This document shows positions 1-7,913 of a DNA stretch of 64,000 nt, in pieces. Each line of letters begins with the position of its first letter. Positions within the stretch are counted from its first letter, which is position 1. A model generated the notes under the pieces. That model ran no database searches. It was not told the DNA's origin and saw nothing but the letters and a program-made list of their open reading frames with translations. Source of the DNA: an uncultured Agrobacterium sp. GTDB taxonomy: Bacteria > Pseudomonadota > Alphaproteobacteria > Rhizobiales > Rhizobiaceae. The stretch lies in NCBI GenBank assembly GCA_913777615.1, contig CAJYTK010000019.1, positions 33,566 through 97,565 of the forward strand, written 5' to 3'. Made by a program: the position numbers and the translations under genes.

Positions 1-1
1 G

Positions 2-202
2 GCGCTTGCCGGACAGACGGTTCATGCCTCAATCGACACGTTCCACGACCATCGCATCGCGATGAGCTTTGCGCTGGCCGGCTTGAAGACGAGCGGTATC
101 GCGATCCAGAACCCGGCCTGCGTCGGCAAGACCTATCCGGGATATTGGAAGGCGCTGGCGTCACTTGGCGTCACCTATCGGGAAGTGGAAAAGCCGGTTT
201 AA
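2..202 (+). CDS. aroA: 3-phosphoshikimate 1-carboxyvinyltransferase (EPSP synthase), C-terminal end
   Basis: This is the last 66 residues of a gene that begins before the window. The frame carries DTFHDHRIAMSFALAGL followed by NPACVGKTYPGYW, which matches the C-terminal block of EPSP synthases: a D-HR-AM-F-ALAGL helix, then the (D/N)P-CV-KT-P-(Y/F) loop. EPSP synthase joins shikimate 3-phosphate and phosphoenolpyruvate in aromatic amino acid synthesis in the cytoplasm. Only the end is visible, so active-site residues nearer the N-terminus cannot be checked. A related UDP-GlcNAc enolpyruvyl transferase is less likely, because the DHR-AM motif is typical of AroA. Confidence 0.72.
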   Translation, partial: ALAGQTVHASIDTFHDHRIAMSFALAGLKTSGIAIQNPACVGKTYPGYWKALASLGVTYREVEKPV

Positions 203-260
203 AACGCGCTTGGCGCAACGGATCGGCTCGAGAAGCACACACCATCTGGAGAGATCGCAC

Positions 261-2183
261 GTGAAGACCATGTTCGCCAGACTTCTCGGGCTTTGCCTCT
301 TGCTCGCATGGGTACTGCCTGCCTCCGCAGAAGAATTCATCAGCTCCTATCATTCCATCGTCGATGTCGCCAAAGACGGGACACTGACGGTGACGGAAGC
401 CATCACGGCACGGGCTGAAGGTGACCGCATCAAGCGCGGCATTTTTCGCGACTTTCCGCTTTATGCGCTCGACAAGGACGGCAAGCGGACGAAGGTCGGC
501 TTCAAGGTTCTCTCGGTGGAGCGCGACGGCGCGCCGGAAGACTGGCACACAGAGAACATCGACGGCGGCATTCGCATCTACACCGGAAATGCCGACCGCA
601 CTCTTCCCACGGGCGAGCACATCTTCCAGATCACCTACACCACCGATCGGCAAATCCGCTATTTCGATAGCTACGACGAGCTGACCTGGAACGTCACCGG
701 CAATGGCTGGCAGTTTCCGATGCGCGAAATCTCCGCCACAATCTCTTTGCCGGAAGGCGCAAGACCCAGCGATACGGCCGTCTTCACCGGCCAGTTCGGT
801 GCCACGGGCAAGGACGCGCGCATCCTGACCGAAGGCAACGATGTGTTTTTCGCCTCCACCCGCCCCTTCTATCCGGGCGAAGGCATGACGGTGGCCGTGA
901 AGCTGCCGAAGGGTGTGCTGGATGCACCCTCCGCCTCGCAGCAGCGGGAATGGTGGCTGCGCGATCGCCTCGCCCTTATCATCGCCGGTCTCGGTCTGCT
1001 GATCGTTCTTGCCTATTACTATAGAGCATGGGGGGCCGTTGGTCGCGACCCGGCAGCGGGCGTGATCGTGCCGCGCTGGCATCCGCCAGAGGGCCTGTCG
1101 CCTGCGCTTGTCAATTACGTCGATGGCCGCGGCTTTGCAGACGGTGGCTGGACTGCGCTGTCTGCCACGGCACTCGATCTGGCGGTCAAAGGCTTCGTCA
1201 CGATCGAAGATCTCAAGAACGGCCTGATCATTCGCCGCACGGAGAAGAAGATCGAGAACAGTTTGCCGGTCGGTCAACGGACACTGCTGTCCTCCATCGG
1301 TGCTCCCGGCAATAGCTTGACGATCGACAAGGCGAATGGCGAGACGGTACAGAAAGTCGGGTTGGATTTCCGCTCGTCCATCGAGAAAGAGCATCGCGGG
1401 AAATATTACAGGAGCAATAGCGGCTATATCGTCGGCGGACTTGTCCTCAGCTTTGGCGTCATCGTCGCCGCCTTGATCTTTGGCAGTTTCGATGAAGGCG
1501 ATATCGGTACCATCATTTCGCTGTCGATGGCGGCGGTGTTCTTTGCCGTCAGCGCCACCATCTACGGCAAACAGCGCCGTCGCGGACGCGGCGTCCTCTC
1601 ACGCCTTGGCGGCATCGTTTTTATGGCCATCTCCGGCTTTCTGATCTTTTCGCTGATCGCCGGCGTCGTTGGCCGCATCTTTTTCGATCACGTCCATGAT
1701 GCCAACACGTTGGCGGTCGTTGCGCTGGCGCTCATCGTGCTTTTGAATGTGCTCTTCGTTCTCGTGATGGGCGCGCCGACACCGCTTGGCCGGCAGTTGA
1801 TGGATGCGATCGAGGGCTTACGGCTTTACCTTACCGTGGCTGAGAAAGACCGCATGAACATGCAGGGCGCGCCGCAGATGTCGCCGCAGCATTTCGAGAC
1901 TTTGTTGCCCTATGCAGTGGCGCTCGGTGTGGAGAAGCCCTGGAGCAAAGCGTTCGAGACGTGGCTTGCCGCCGCTTCTGCCGGTGCTGCGGCCTATGCG
2001 CCGACTTGGTATAATGGCAACTACAACAGCTTTGGCGACCGGATCGGCGGATTTTCCTCCTCCATGGCCTCCACGATTGCCTCGACCATTCCGGCACCGC
2101 CCAGTTCCTCGTCATCGAGCTTTTCAGGCGGCGGAGGGTCTTCCGGCTCTGGCGGCGGCGGTGGCGGCGGCGGCGGCTGGTAA
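261..2183 (+). CDS. DUF2207 membrane protein, first of a tandem pair
   Basis: About 640 residues. I chose the GTG at 261 because a GGAGAG ribosome site lies 8 bases upstream and the paralogue at 2321 has the same arrangement. The protein has a signal peptide (LLGLCLLLAWVLPASA), an extracytoplasmic DUF2207 domain with many Thr/Asp-rich strands, a membrane helix near residues 236-255, a soluble segment with GRDPAAGVIVPRWHPPEGLSPA, and four further helices around residues 390-520. The C-terminus is a Ser then Gly run ending in Trp. DUF2207 proteins are predicted membrane proteins of unknown function. Nothing here assigns an enzyme activity. It lies downstream of aroA with a 58-base gap and probably forms a unit with the next gene. 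Confidence 0.85.
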   Translation: MKTMFARLLGLCLLLAWVLPASAEEFISSYHSIVDVAKDGTLTVTEAITARAEGDRIKRGIFRDFPLYALDKDGKRTKVGFKVLSVERDGAPEDWHTENIDGGIRIYTGNADRTLPTGEHIFQITYTTDRQIRYFDSYDELTWNVTGNGWQFPMREISATISLPEGARPSDTAVFTGQFGATGKDARILTEGNDVFFASTRPFYPGEGMTVAVKLPKGVLDAPSASQQREWWLRDRLALIIAGLGLLIVLAYYYRAWGAVGRDPAAGVIVPRWHPPEGLSPALVNYVDGRGFADGGWTALSATALDLAVKGFVTIEDLKNGLIIRRTEKKIENSLPVGQRTLLSSIGAPGNSLTIDKANGETVQKVGLDFRSSIEKEHRGKYYRSNSGYIVGGLVLSFGVIVAALIFGSFDEGDIGTIISLSMAAVFFAVSATIYGKQRRRGRGVLSRLGGIVFMAISGFLIFSLIAGVVGRIFFDHVHDANTLAVVALALIVLLNVLFVLVMGAPTPLGRQLMDAIEGLRLYLTVAEKDRMNMQGAPQMSPQHFETLLPYAVALGVEKPWSKAFETWLAAASAGAAAYAPTWYNGNYNSFGDRIGGFSSSMASTIASTIPAPPSSSSSSFSGGGGSSGSGGGGGGGGGW

Positions 2184-2320
2184 GACGCCAAGGCCTCGAC
2201 ATGCCGTATTCGTGGCAGCATTCTCTTGGGCACGAACTGCCCCGAACGCTGAGAAAGCCTGGCGCCATCCATCTTTTCTATACGACTTGACGACAGCCTG
2301 ACATCTGGAGAAGATTTTAC

Positions 2321-4234
2321 GTGACGACCACTTTTGCCAGATTTCTTGCGCTGTTTTTCTTTCTCGCCATGGTGCTGCCGGCCTCCGCCGAAGAATTCAT
2401 CCTCTCCTACGATTCCACGATCACCATCGCCAAAAATGGCGAGTTGACGGTGACCGAAACCATCAAGGCCCGGGCGGAAGGGGATCGCATCAAACACGGT
2501 ATCTATCGGGATTTTCCGCTCTACACCTTGGATGCTGACGGCAAAATCACCAAAGTCGGATTCAATATCGTTTCGGTGAAGCGTGACGGTGCGGTGGAGT
2601 ACTGGGATACGAAATGGATCGATGGCGGTATTCGCATTTATGTTGGTGACGCCGATCATGTGCTGACGAAGGGCGATCATGTCTTTCAGATCACCTATAC
2701 GACAGACAGACAGATCCGCCACTTCGAGACTTATCACGAATTGACCTGGAACGTGACAGGCAATGGCTGGGAATTTCCTATGAGAGATATCTCTGCCACC
2801 ATCTTCCTGCCGAACGGAGCACGCCCGAGCGAAACCATAGTTTTCACCGGCCCACCTGGCGCAGTAGGCAAGGACGCACGCGTCGTGATCGAAGGCGACA
2901 GGACATCGTTCCTATCGACCCGCCCCTTCAGCAAGGGCGAAGGTATGACAGTGGCGGTGAAGCTGCCGAAAGGTGTGCTAGATCGGCCCTCGACTGTGCT
3001 GCAACTTAAATGGTGGATACGAGATCATAACACGATGATCATAGGATGCGTCGGTCTACTGGTCGTGCTGGCCTACTACTTCAAGGCGTGGCACGCGGTT
3101 GGCCGCGATCCTGCCGCGGGCATCATCGTACCGCGCTGGGACCCGCCTGAGGGTGTTTCACCCGGGCTGATGAACTATATCGACCATCAGGGTTTTGAAG
3201 AAGATGGATGGACGGCCGTTTCCGCCAGCGCGCTCGATCTTGCCGTCAAAGGCTATGTCGAGATCGAGAATCTGGACGACGCCATCATTATGCACCGCAC
3301 GCCCAAGCAAATGGACGACAGCCTGCCTGTCGGACAAAAAACACTGCTCACGACCATCGGGCCACCCAGTCATAGCTTCACCATTAATGAGGATACCGGC
3401 AGGGCCGTTGAGAAAATGGGAAAGCGTTTTTTCGCTGCTGTCGAAAAGGAACATAAAGGCAGGTACTTCAAGAGTAACATCATCTACAGCGCGGTAGGCT
3501 TCCTTGTCAGCGCCGCCTTTGTAATTGGAACGGTGTATTTCTCTCAACACAAAGACAACATGTGGGAGTTCATGCTCGTCGCTTACGTATGTGTGCCAGT
3601 AATGATCGCGCTATTAACGATTTGGATCGGGGACCTCCTGCACCCTAAGGCATCGCTCAAGGACAAGCTCGGCGGGATTGCGCTGTTATCTCTTCTCGCA
3701 TACGGAATGATCGCATACGGCGCATACATCGTCGGCCTAGTCTGGTTCGAGATCACACGCGAGCCGAACTTGATTGGCCTTGGGGCCGCCGGACTCATCA
3801 CCCTGATCAACATACTCTTCTTCTCTCTGATGGACGCACCGACACCGCTCGGTCGCAAAGTCATGGATGAGATTGAAGGTCTGCGTCTCTATCTGCGTGT
3901 CGCGGAAAAAGACCGCATGAACATACAAGGGGCGCCGACAATGTCGCCGCGGCATTTTGAAACGCTGCTGCCTTATGCAGTGGCGCTCAATGTCGAGGAA
4001 CCTTGGACCGAGGCATTCGAGAGGTGGTTTTCAAAAGCGACAGAGGATTCCGAAAACTATGTGCCGGGCTGGTACTACGGTCTCGTGAAAGGCCCTAGCG
4101 ACTGGATCGGTGCGTTCTCGTCCTCCGTGGCGTCAACCATTTCGACGACGATTCCGCAGTCGTCATCATCGAGTTTCTCAGGAGGCGGCTTTTCCGGCTC
4201 TGGTGGCGGCGGCTGTGGTGGTGGCGGCTGGTAG
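2321..4234 (+). CDS. DUF2207 membrane protein, second of a tandem pair
   Basis: 637 residues starting at GTG, with GGAGAA upstream. It is collinear with the preceding gene throughout: signal peptide ending PASA, the shared EEFI-SYDS start of the mature protein, the RPF--GEGMTVAVKLPKGVLD block, GRDPAAGIIVPRW, APTPLGR, and EKDRMN-QGAP-MSP-HFETLLPYAVAL. The middle membrane region (about residues 385-510) has diverged far more than the ends. The tail is again Ser/Gly-rich and ends GGGGW, here with a single Cys in the Gly run. The arrangement indicates an old tandem duplication. Function is unknown. Confidence 0.85.
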   Translation: MTTTFARFLALFFFLAMVLPASAEEFILSYDSTITIAKNGELTVTETIKARAEGDRIKHGIYRDFPLYTLDADGKITKVGFNIVSVKRDGAVEYWDTKWIDGGIRIYVGDADHVLTKGDHVFQITYTTDRQIRHFETYHELTWNVTGNGWEFPMRDISATIFLPNGARPSETIVFTGPPGAVGKDARVVIEGDRTSFLSTRPFSKGEGMTVAVKLPKGVLDRPSTVLQLKWWIRDHNTMIIGCVGLLVVLAYYFKAWHAVGRDPAAGIIVPRWDPPEGVSPGLMNYIDHQGFEEDGWTAVSASALDLAVKGYVEIENLDDAIIMHRTPKQMDDSLPVGQKTLLTTIGPPSHSFTINEDTGRAVEKMGKRFFAAVEKEHKGRYFKSNIIYSAVGFLVSAAFVIGTVYFSQHKDNMWEFMLVAYVCVPVMIALLTIWIGDLLHPKASLKDKLGGIALLSLLAYGMIAYGAYIVGLVWFEITREPNLIGLGAAGLITLINILFFSLMDAPTPLGRKVMDEIEGLRLYLRVAEKDRMNIQGAPTMSPRHFETLLPYAVALNVEEPWTEAFERWFSKATEDSENYVPGWYYGLVKGPSDWIGAFSSSVASTISTTIPQSSSSSFSGGGFSGSGGGGCGGGGW

Positions 4235-4255
4235 CCGCCGTTGCGCCCTCACGCT

Positions 4256-4284
4256 CGTCGGTTCGTCGGTTCGTCGGTTCGTCG
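4256..4284. repeat. 8-bp tandem repeat CGTCGGTT, about 3.6 copies
   Basis: Three full copies of CGTCGGTT plus CGTCG follow the second DUF2207 stop codon by about 20 bases. It lies between convergent genes and codes for nothing I can support. Confidence 0.9.
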
Positions 4285-4345
4285 CGAAGTACTTCTGGCG
4301 ATGAGCAAGCATAGCAATCATCGCGGCCAGCGAACCGCGCCACGC

Positions 4346-4540
4346 TTAAACCTCGTCTTCTCTCTTGACGCGATATTCGCCCGTCGTCGGGTCCTTGACC
4401 AAGGTGCCGGTCGCGCCCGTCTGGCGCTCCTTCTCCTGCCGCTTCGACTTGGCGGACAGCTTCTCGGCATCCGTCACAAAGCGCCGGTAGAGGATGATCG
4501 CCCCGATCACGAGCAGGGCGAGCGTTATCAATTGGGCCAT
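4346..4540 (-). CDS. small single-helix membrane protein
   Basis: 64 residues: an N-terminal membrane helix (LITLALLVIGAIILYRRFV) followed by a charged, Lys/Glu/Arg-rich cytoplasmic tail ending VKREDEV. It lies 14 bases downstream of the S49 peptidase gene on the same strand, so it is almost certainly cotranscribed with it. I do not recognise a named family. Its length, the clean helix-plus-tail layout and the operon position argue that it is real. It may be a membrane-anchored accessory to the peptidase, but that is a guess from position only. Confidence 0.72.
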   Translation of the reverse strand: MAQLITLALLVIGAIILYRRFVTDAEKLSAKSKRQEKERQTGATGTLVKDPTTGEYRVKREDEV

Positions 4541-4554
4541 TTAAATCGCGTCCA

Positions 4555-5412
4555 TCACAATCCGTATCTGGCCCACAATGCCTTTTCTTGCGCGACCTCC
4601 GCAAGTCCCGAAGCCGCGGAAGCGGCAATCGCCTGGGCGGAAAGATCGACGCCTGGCACTTTCTTGCCGAACAGGTTTCTTGCACCGCTGATCAACTGTA
4701 GTTTGACCTTCTCGCCATAGCGTCGGCGCAGCACGTCCTTCATGTCGCCGAGCCCATCGACGAGGCCGAGATCGACGCCACGCATGCCCGTCCAGAACAG
4801 GCCCGAGAAGAGAGCGGGATCGTCCTTCAATTTCGCGCCACGGCGAAGCTTGACCATGTCGATGAAGACATTGTGGATTTCGGACTGAAGCGACTTCAGA
4901 TACTCGATGTCGCCTTCCTTCTCCGGCTGGAAGGGATCGAGGATCGCCTTGTTCTTGCCGGACGTATAGACGCGGCGTTCCACGCCGATCTTGCGCAGCA
5001 TTTCGGGAAAACCAAAGCCGCCGGAAACGACGCCGATGGAGCCTACGATGGAGGTGGGATCGGCGATGATCTCGTCGCCTGCCAGCGCAATCATGTAGCC
5101 ACCGGAGGCTGCGACATCCTCGACGAAGATCAGAACCTTCTTGTCCTTCTCTTCGGCCAGCTGGCGAATTCGGTTGTAGATCATGCGCGACTGAACCGGT
5201 GAGCCACCGGGAGAATTCAAAGAGATGGCGACGACCGGCGCATCTTTCATGCCGAAGGCTTTGTCGAGCAGCGGCGCATAGCCTGCAAGGTTGAGAGCCG
5301 GGCGAAGCTGGCTGCCACCCGCCATGATCGCACCATGCATGCGCACCACTGGCACGACCAATTCCTGCTTGCGAAACCGCTTCGGCACAATGCGCTTCAA
5401 AAACCCGGCCAT
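4555..5412 (-). CDS. S49 family serine peptidase (SppA/SohB-like)
   Basis: About 285 residues from the ATG at 5412, which has AGAGGA five bases upstream; an alternative in-frame ATG lies at 5433. It carries the S49 signature: SLNSPGGSPVQS (about 65-75), then EDVAASGGYMIALAGDEI with nucleophile Ser103, SIVGSIGVV, and a basic partner Lys153 in SGKNKA. SppA-type enzymes degrade cleaved signal peptides or membrane-associated peptides with a Ser/Lys dyad. The length matches the single-domain SohB/short SppA group rather than the double-length E. coli SppA. There is no obvious N-terminal membrane helix, so it may be peripheral or depend on the small downstream membrane protein. Confidence 0.88.
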   Translation of the reverse strand: MAGFLKRIVPKRFRKQELVVPVVRMHGAIMAGGSQLRPALNLAGYAPLLDKAFGMKDAPVVAISLNSPGGSPVQSRMIYNRIRQLAEEKDKKVLIFVEDVAASGGYMIALAGDEIIADPTSIVGSIGVVSGGFGFPEMLRKIGVERRVYTSGKNKAILDPFQPEKEGDIEYLKSLQSEIHNVFIDMVKLRRGAKLKDDPALFSGLFWTGMRGVDLGLVDGLGDMKDVLRRRYGEKVKLQLISGARNLFGKKVPGVDLSAQAIAASAASGLAEVAQEKALWARYGL

Positions 5413-5518
5413 CTCATCCTCTTGGTCGTTCATCGTGAAGAGGGATGTATGTATCGTCGGGATAAACGCAATGGTGGTCACGGAAATTCGTTTGCTGTGT
5501 GCAGAGCGGACGATACAC

Positions 5519-6310
5519 CTAGGCTCGAGAATGGAGGCTTTTGTCATTGCGCCGATAGGCGGCACGGCCATTGTTCAGTTCGTCAACGAAGGGGGAGAAT
5601 GCGTGGCTTTCCTGTTCATGCATGATGAGCGGGGCGCGAAATGTCAGACGCGCGCGTGAACCCTTGATGGCGGTGACGAGCATCCGCACGGCGTCTTCAC
5701 CAGGCCTTGGGTGAATGAGGGTGATTTCCAGACCACCGAAACGACGCCCGCATGCGGCGATGATATCGGCCACCGATTGCGGTCGGGCGATAAGGGATAA
5801 TTGCCCGCCCGGAACCACGATGGCGCCTGCCGTTCTGATCCAGTGCTCGAAAAGATCATCCGTCATGGCATGCGCCCGCGCCTTCAGCTCATCCGGCGTC
5901 TTGCGATCGCCCGAATCATTATAGGGCGGGTTCATGATGACATGATCGAAGTGATCGTCGATGAGACCCGCCTCGGCACGGGCTTTAGCGCGCAGCGTCA
6001 CATCTGCCTGACGAACGGTCAGCCGGCTCGCGAGATGCGCATTTTCCGGCAGAGCAATGCTACGGGTGGCGAAATCGACCATCTCGGGCACATATTCGAA
6101 AAGCGTGACCTCCGCTTTTTCCAGACGGGCAGCGACGGCAAATCCCGCAGCGCCTGCGCCAGCACCGAGATCCGCCACACGGCACCGCATGTCATCGGCC
6201 ACGAGCGAGGCAAGCAACATGGCATCCATGCCAGCCCGGTGCCCCCTGCCCTTCGGCTGAACCAGGTGAAACCGGCCCCGGTGAAAAGCGTCGACGGTCT
6301 GCGACGTCAT
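5519..6310 (-). CDS. SAM-dependent methyltransferase, TrmN6/COG4123-like
   Basis: 263 residues. A SAM-binding loop VADLGAGAGAAGFAVA (about 45-60) is followed by an NPPYN motif at 127-131, the signature of amino-methyltransferases acting on adenine or glutamine N. The order QPKGRGHRAGMDAMLLAS then motif I is typical of the group that includes tRNA1(Val) A37 N6-methyltransferase. The same group has members of unproven target, so the substrate is inferred. It lies between the S49 peptidase and the DUF2007 gene, all on the minus strand. Confidence 0.82.
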   Translation of the reverse strand: MTSQTVDAFHRGRFHLVQPKGRGHRAGMDAMLLASLVADDMRCRVADLGAGAGAAGFAVAARLEKAEVTLFEYVPEMVDFATRSIALPENAHLASRLTVRQADVTLRAKARAEAGLIDDHFDHVIMNPPYNDSGDRKTPDELKARAHAMTDDLFEHWIRTAGAIVVPGGQLSLIARPQSVADIIAACGRRFGGLEITLIHPRPGEDAVRMLVTAIKGSRARLTFRAPLIMHEQESHAFSPFVDELNNGRAAYRRNDKSLHSRA

Positions 6311-6316
6311 CGTTGA

Positions 6317-6544
6317 TCAGGCCTCGTCCCGCAATTCGTCGGCAAGCCCCGCATCGATCAGGATCCGACGCGCCTGCTCGGATCTGTCATCCTCCACGAG
6401 GAACCGGCGGGGCAGAAGGCCGAGCGATCCCTCCAGAATGCTCATGCCCTGATCGGCAATCAGACAATGGATGCCGGCATCCTTCATCAGGCTTTCCGCA
6501 AAAGAAAGCAGGACGGCATCATTCGTTCGGATCAATTCACGCAT
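6317..6544 (-). CDS. DUF2007 domain protein
   Basis: 75 residues: MRELIRTNDAVLLSFAESLMKDAGI followed by ADQGMSILEGSLGLLPRRFLVEDD. This is the DUF2007 pattern, a small ferredoxin-like fold proposed to be a signal-transducing or regulatory module. It ends 6 bases before the methyltransferase start, so the two are cotranscribed. It is divergent from the prenyl synthase gene, with about 110 bases between the starts that must hold both promoters. A TTG at 6547 is an alternative start. Confidence 0.85.
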   Translation of the reverse strand: MRELIRTNDAVLLSFAESLMKDAGIHCLIADQGMSILEGSLGLLPRRFLVEDDRSEQARRILIDAGLADELRDEA

Positions 6545-6655
6545 CAATGAGTTTCCACATCCCGTATTTTTGAAGGTTCTGAGGCAATTCCACACTTGCC
6601 GCCACCATCGTCGCTTTCTATTGTCGAAACCGAAATCGAATAGGAGTCCGGTCCG

Positions 6656-7672
6656 TTGGGCGTCGTCATACCGCTTGAAGAAAGCAAAAACAAACTCGCA
6701 TCCGTCAAGCCGCTTGTCGACCTGACGCGTCCAGATATGGAACGCGTCAATCAGCTTATCCTGTCCAAAGCCGGGTCGGATGTGCAGATGATCCCGGAAG
6801 TGGCAAACCACCTGATCTCGTCCGGCGGCAAGCGTCTGCGCCCGATGCTCACGCTCGCATCGGCATCCATGTTCGGTTACGACGGCGACCATCATATCAA
6901 GCTTGCCACCAGCGTCGAATTCATGCACACGGCCACCCTCCTCCACGACGACGTGGTGGATGAGAGCGATTTACGTCGCGGCAAATCCACGGCGCGTACC
7001 ATTTGGGGCAACCAGGCGAGCGTTCTCGTCGGCGACTTCCTGCTAGGTCAGGCCTTCCGCATGATGGTGGATGTCGGATCGCTGGACGCGCTGGACGTTC
7101 TCTCGACAGCCGCTTCCGTCATTGCCGAAGGCGAGGTGCTGCAGCTTTCTGTCGCCAAGAACATGGAAACGACGGAAGACGACTATCTCCAGGTTATCCG
7201 TGCCAAGACGGCCGCTCTCTTTGCGGCGGCAGCGGAAGTGGGACCTATCGTTGCCAAGACCGACAAGGCCACCCGCGGCGCACTGAAGTCCTACGGAATG
7301 AATCTCGGTCTGGCTTTCCAGCTTGTGGACGATGTTCTGGATTATGGCGGCCATTCCGCCGATCTCGGCAAAAACACGGGCGACGATTTCCGCGAGGGCA
7401 AGATCACCCTGCCGGTCATCCTGTCCTATCGCCGTGGCACGGCCGATGAGCGGGCGTTCTGGAAGCGAGCGATTGAAAACGGCGAAAGCACGGATGAGAA
7501 TCTCGACGTAGCACTTGGCCTGATCAAGAAATATAACGGGCTGACGGACACGATCTCTCGCGCCAATCACTACGGCACAATTGCACGCGACGCCTTGGCG
7601 CCGCTGCCGAAAAGCCCATGGAAGGACGCGCTCATGGAAGTCATCGACTTCTGCATCCAGCGCGTCAACTGA
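6656..7672 (+). CDS. ispB: long-chain all-trans polyprenyl diphosphate synthase (octa/decaprenyl)
   Basis: 338 residues from TTG with TAGGAG ten bases upstream. The first Asp-rich motif is LLHDDVVDESDLRRG (Asp98, 99, 102) and the second QLVDDVLDY (Asp225, 226, 229); GGKRLRPML is also present. The enzyme extends farnesyl diphosphate with isopentenyl diphosphate to make the ubiquinone side chain. Rhizobiaceae make ubiquinone-10, so decaprenyl product (DdsA) is expected, but chain length cannot be read from the sequence. Together with ispE downstream it places isoprenoid functions near each other. Confidence 0.9.
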   Translation: MGVVIPLEESKNKLASVKPLVDLTRPDMERVNQLILSKAGSDVQMIPEVANHLISSGGKRLRPMLTLASASMFGYDGDHHIKLATSVEFMHTATLLHDDVVDESDLRRGKSTARTIWGNQASVLVGDFLLGQAFRMMVDVGSLDALDVLSTAASVIAEGEVLQLSVAKNMETTEDDYLQVIRAKTAALFAAAAEVGPIVAKTDKATRGALKSYGMNLGLAFQLVDDVLDYGGHSADLGKNTGDDFREGKITLPVILSYRRGTADERAFWKRAIENGESTDENLDVALGLIKKYNGLTDTISRANHYGTIARDALAPLPKSPWKDALMEVIDFCIQRVN

Positions 7673-7913
7673 CGGACATCGTCACCGCGAAACCATGTTA
7701 AAGAGCTCAGATGAGCGGCGGAATTTCTTGCAGGGCTGCTTCAAAAAAGCCATTCTATCATGCGGTAGTTTGGCGGCTTCCTGACTCGATTTCGATCTCG
7801 AAAGCCATGACCTATCTGAAGCGATGCAGTGTGCGTGGGCATTTCTAAGCCTTGAGGCTGTAGAGCTTAAAGCTGATTTTTCGGTACGTAAGCACAAGAG
7901 CAAAGGTTCCTTC

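Noticed and set aside
4256-4284. CRISPR-like repeat
   Set aside because: The unit is only 8 bp with no spacers.
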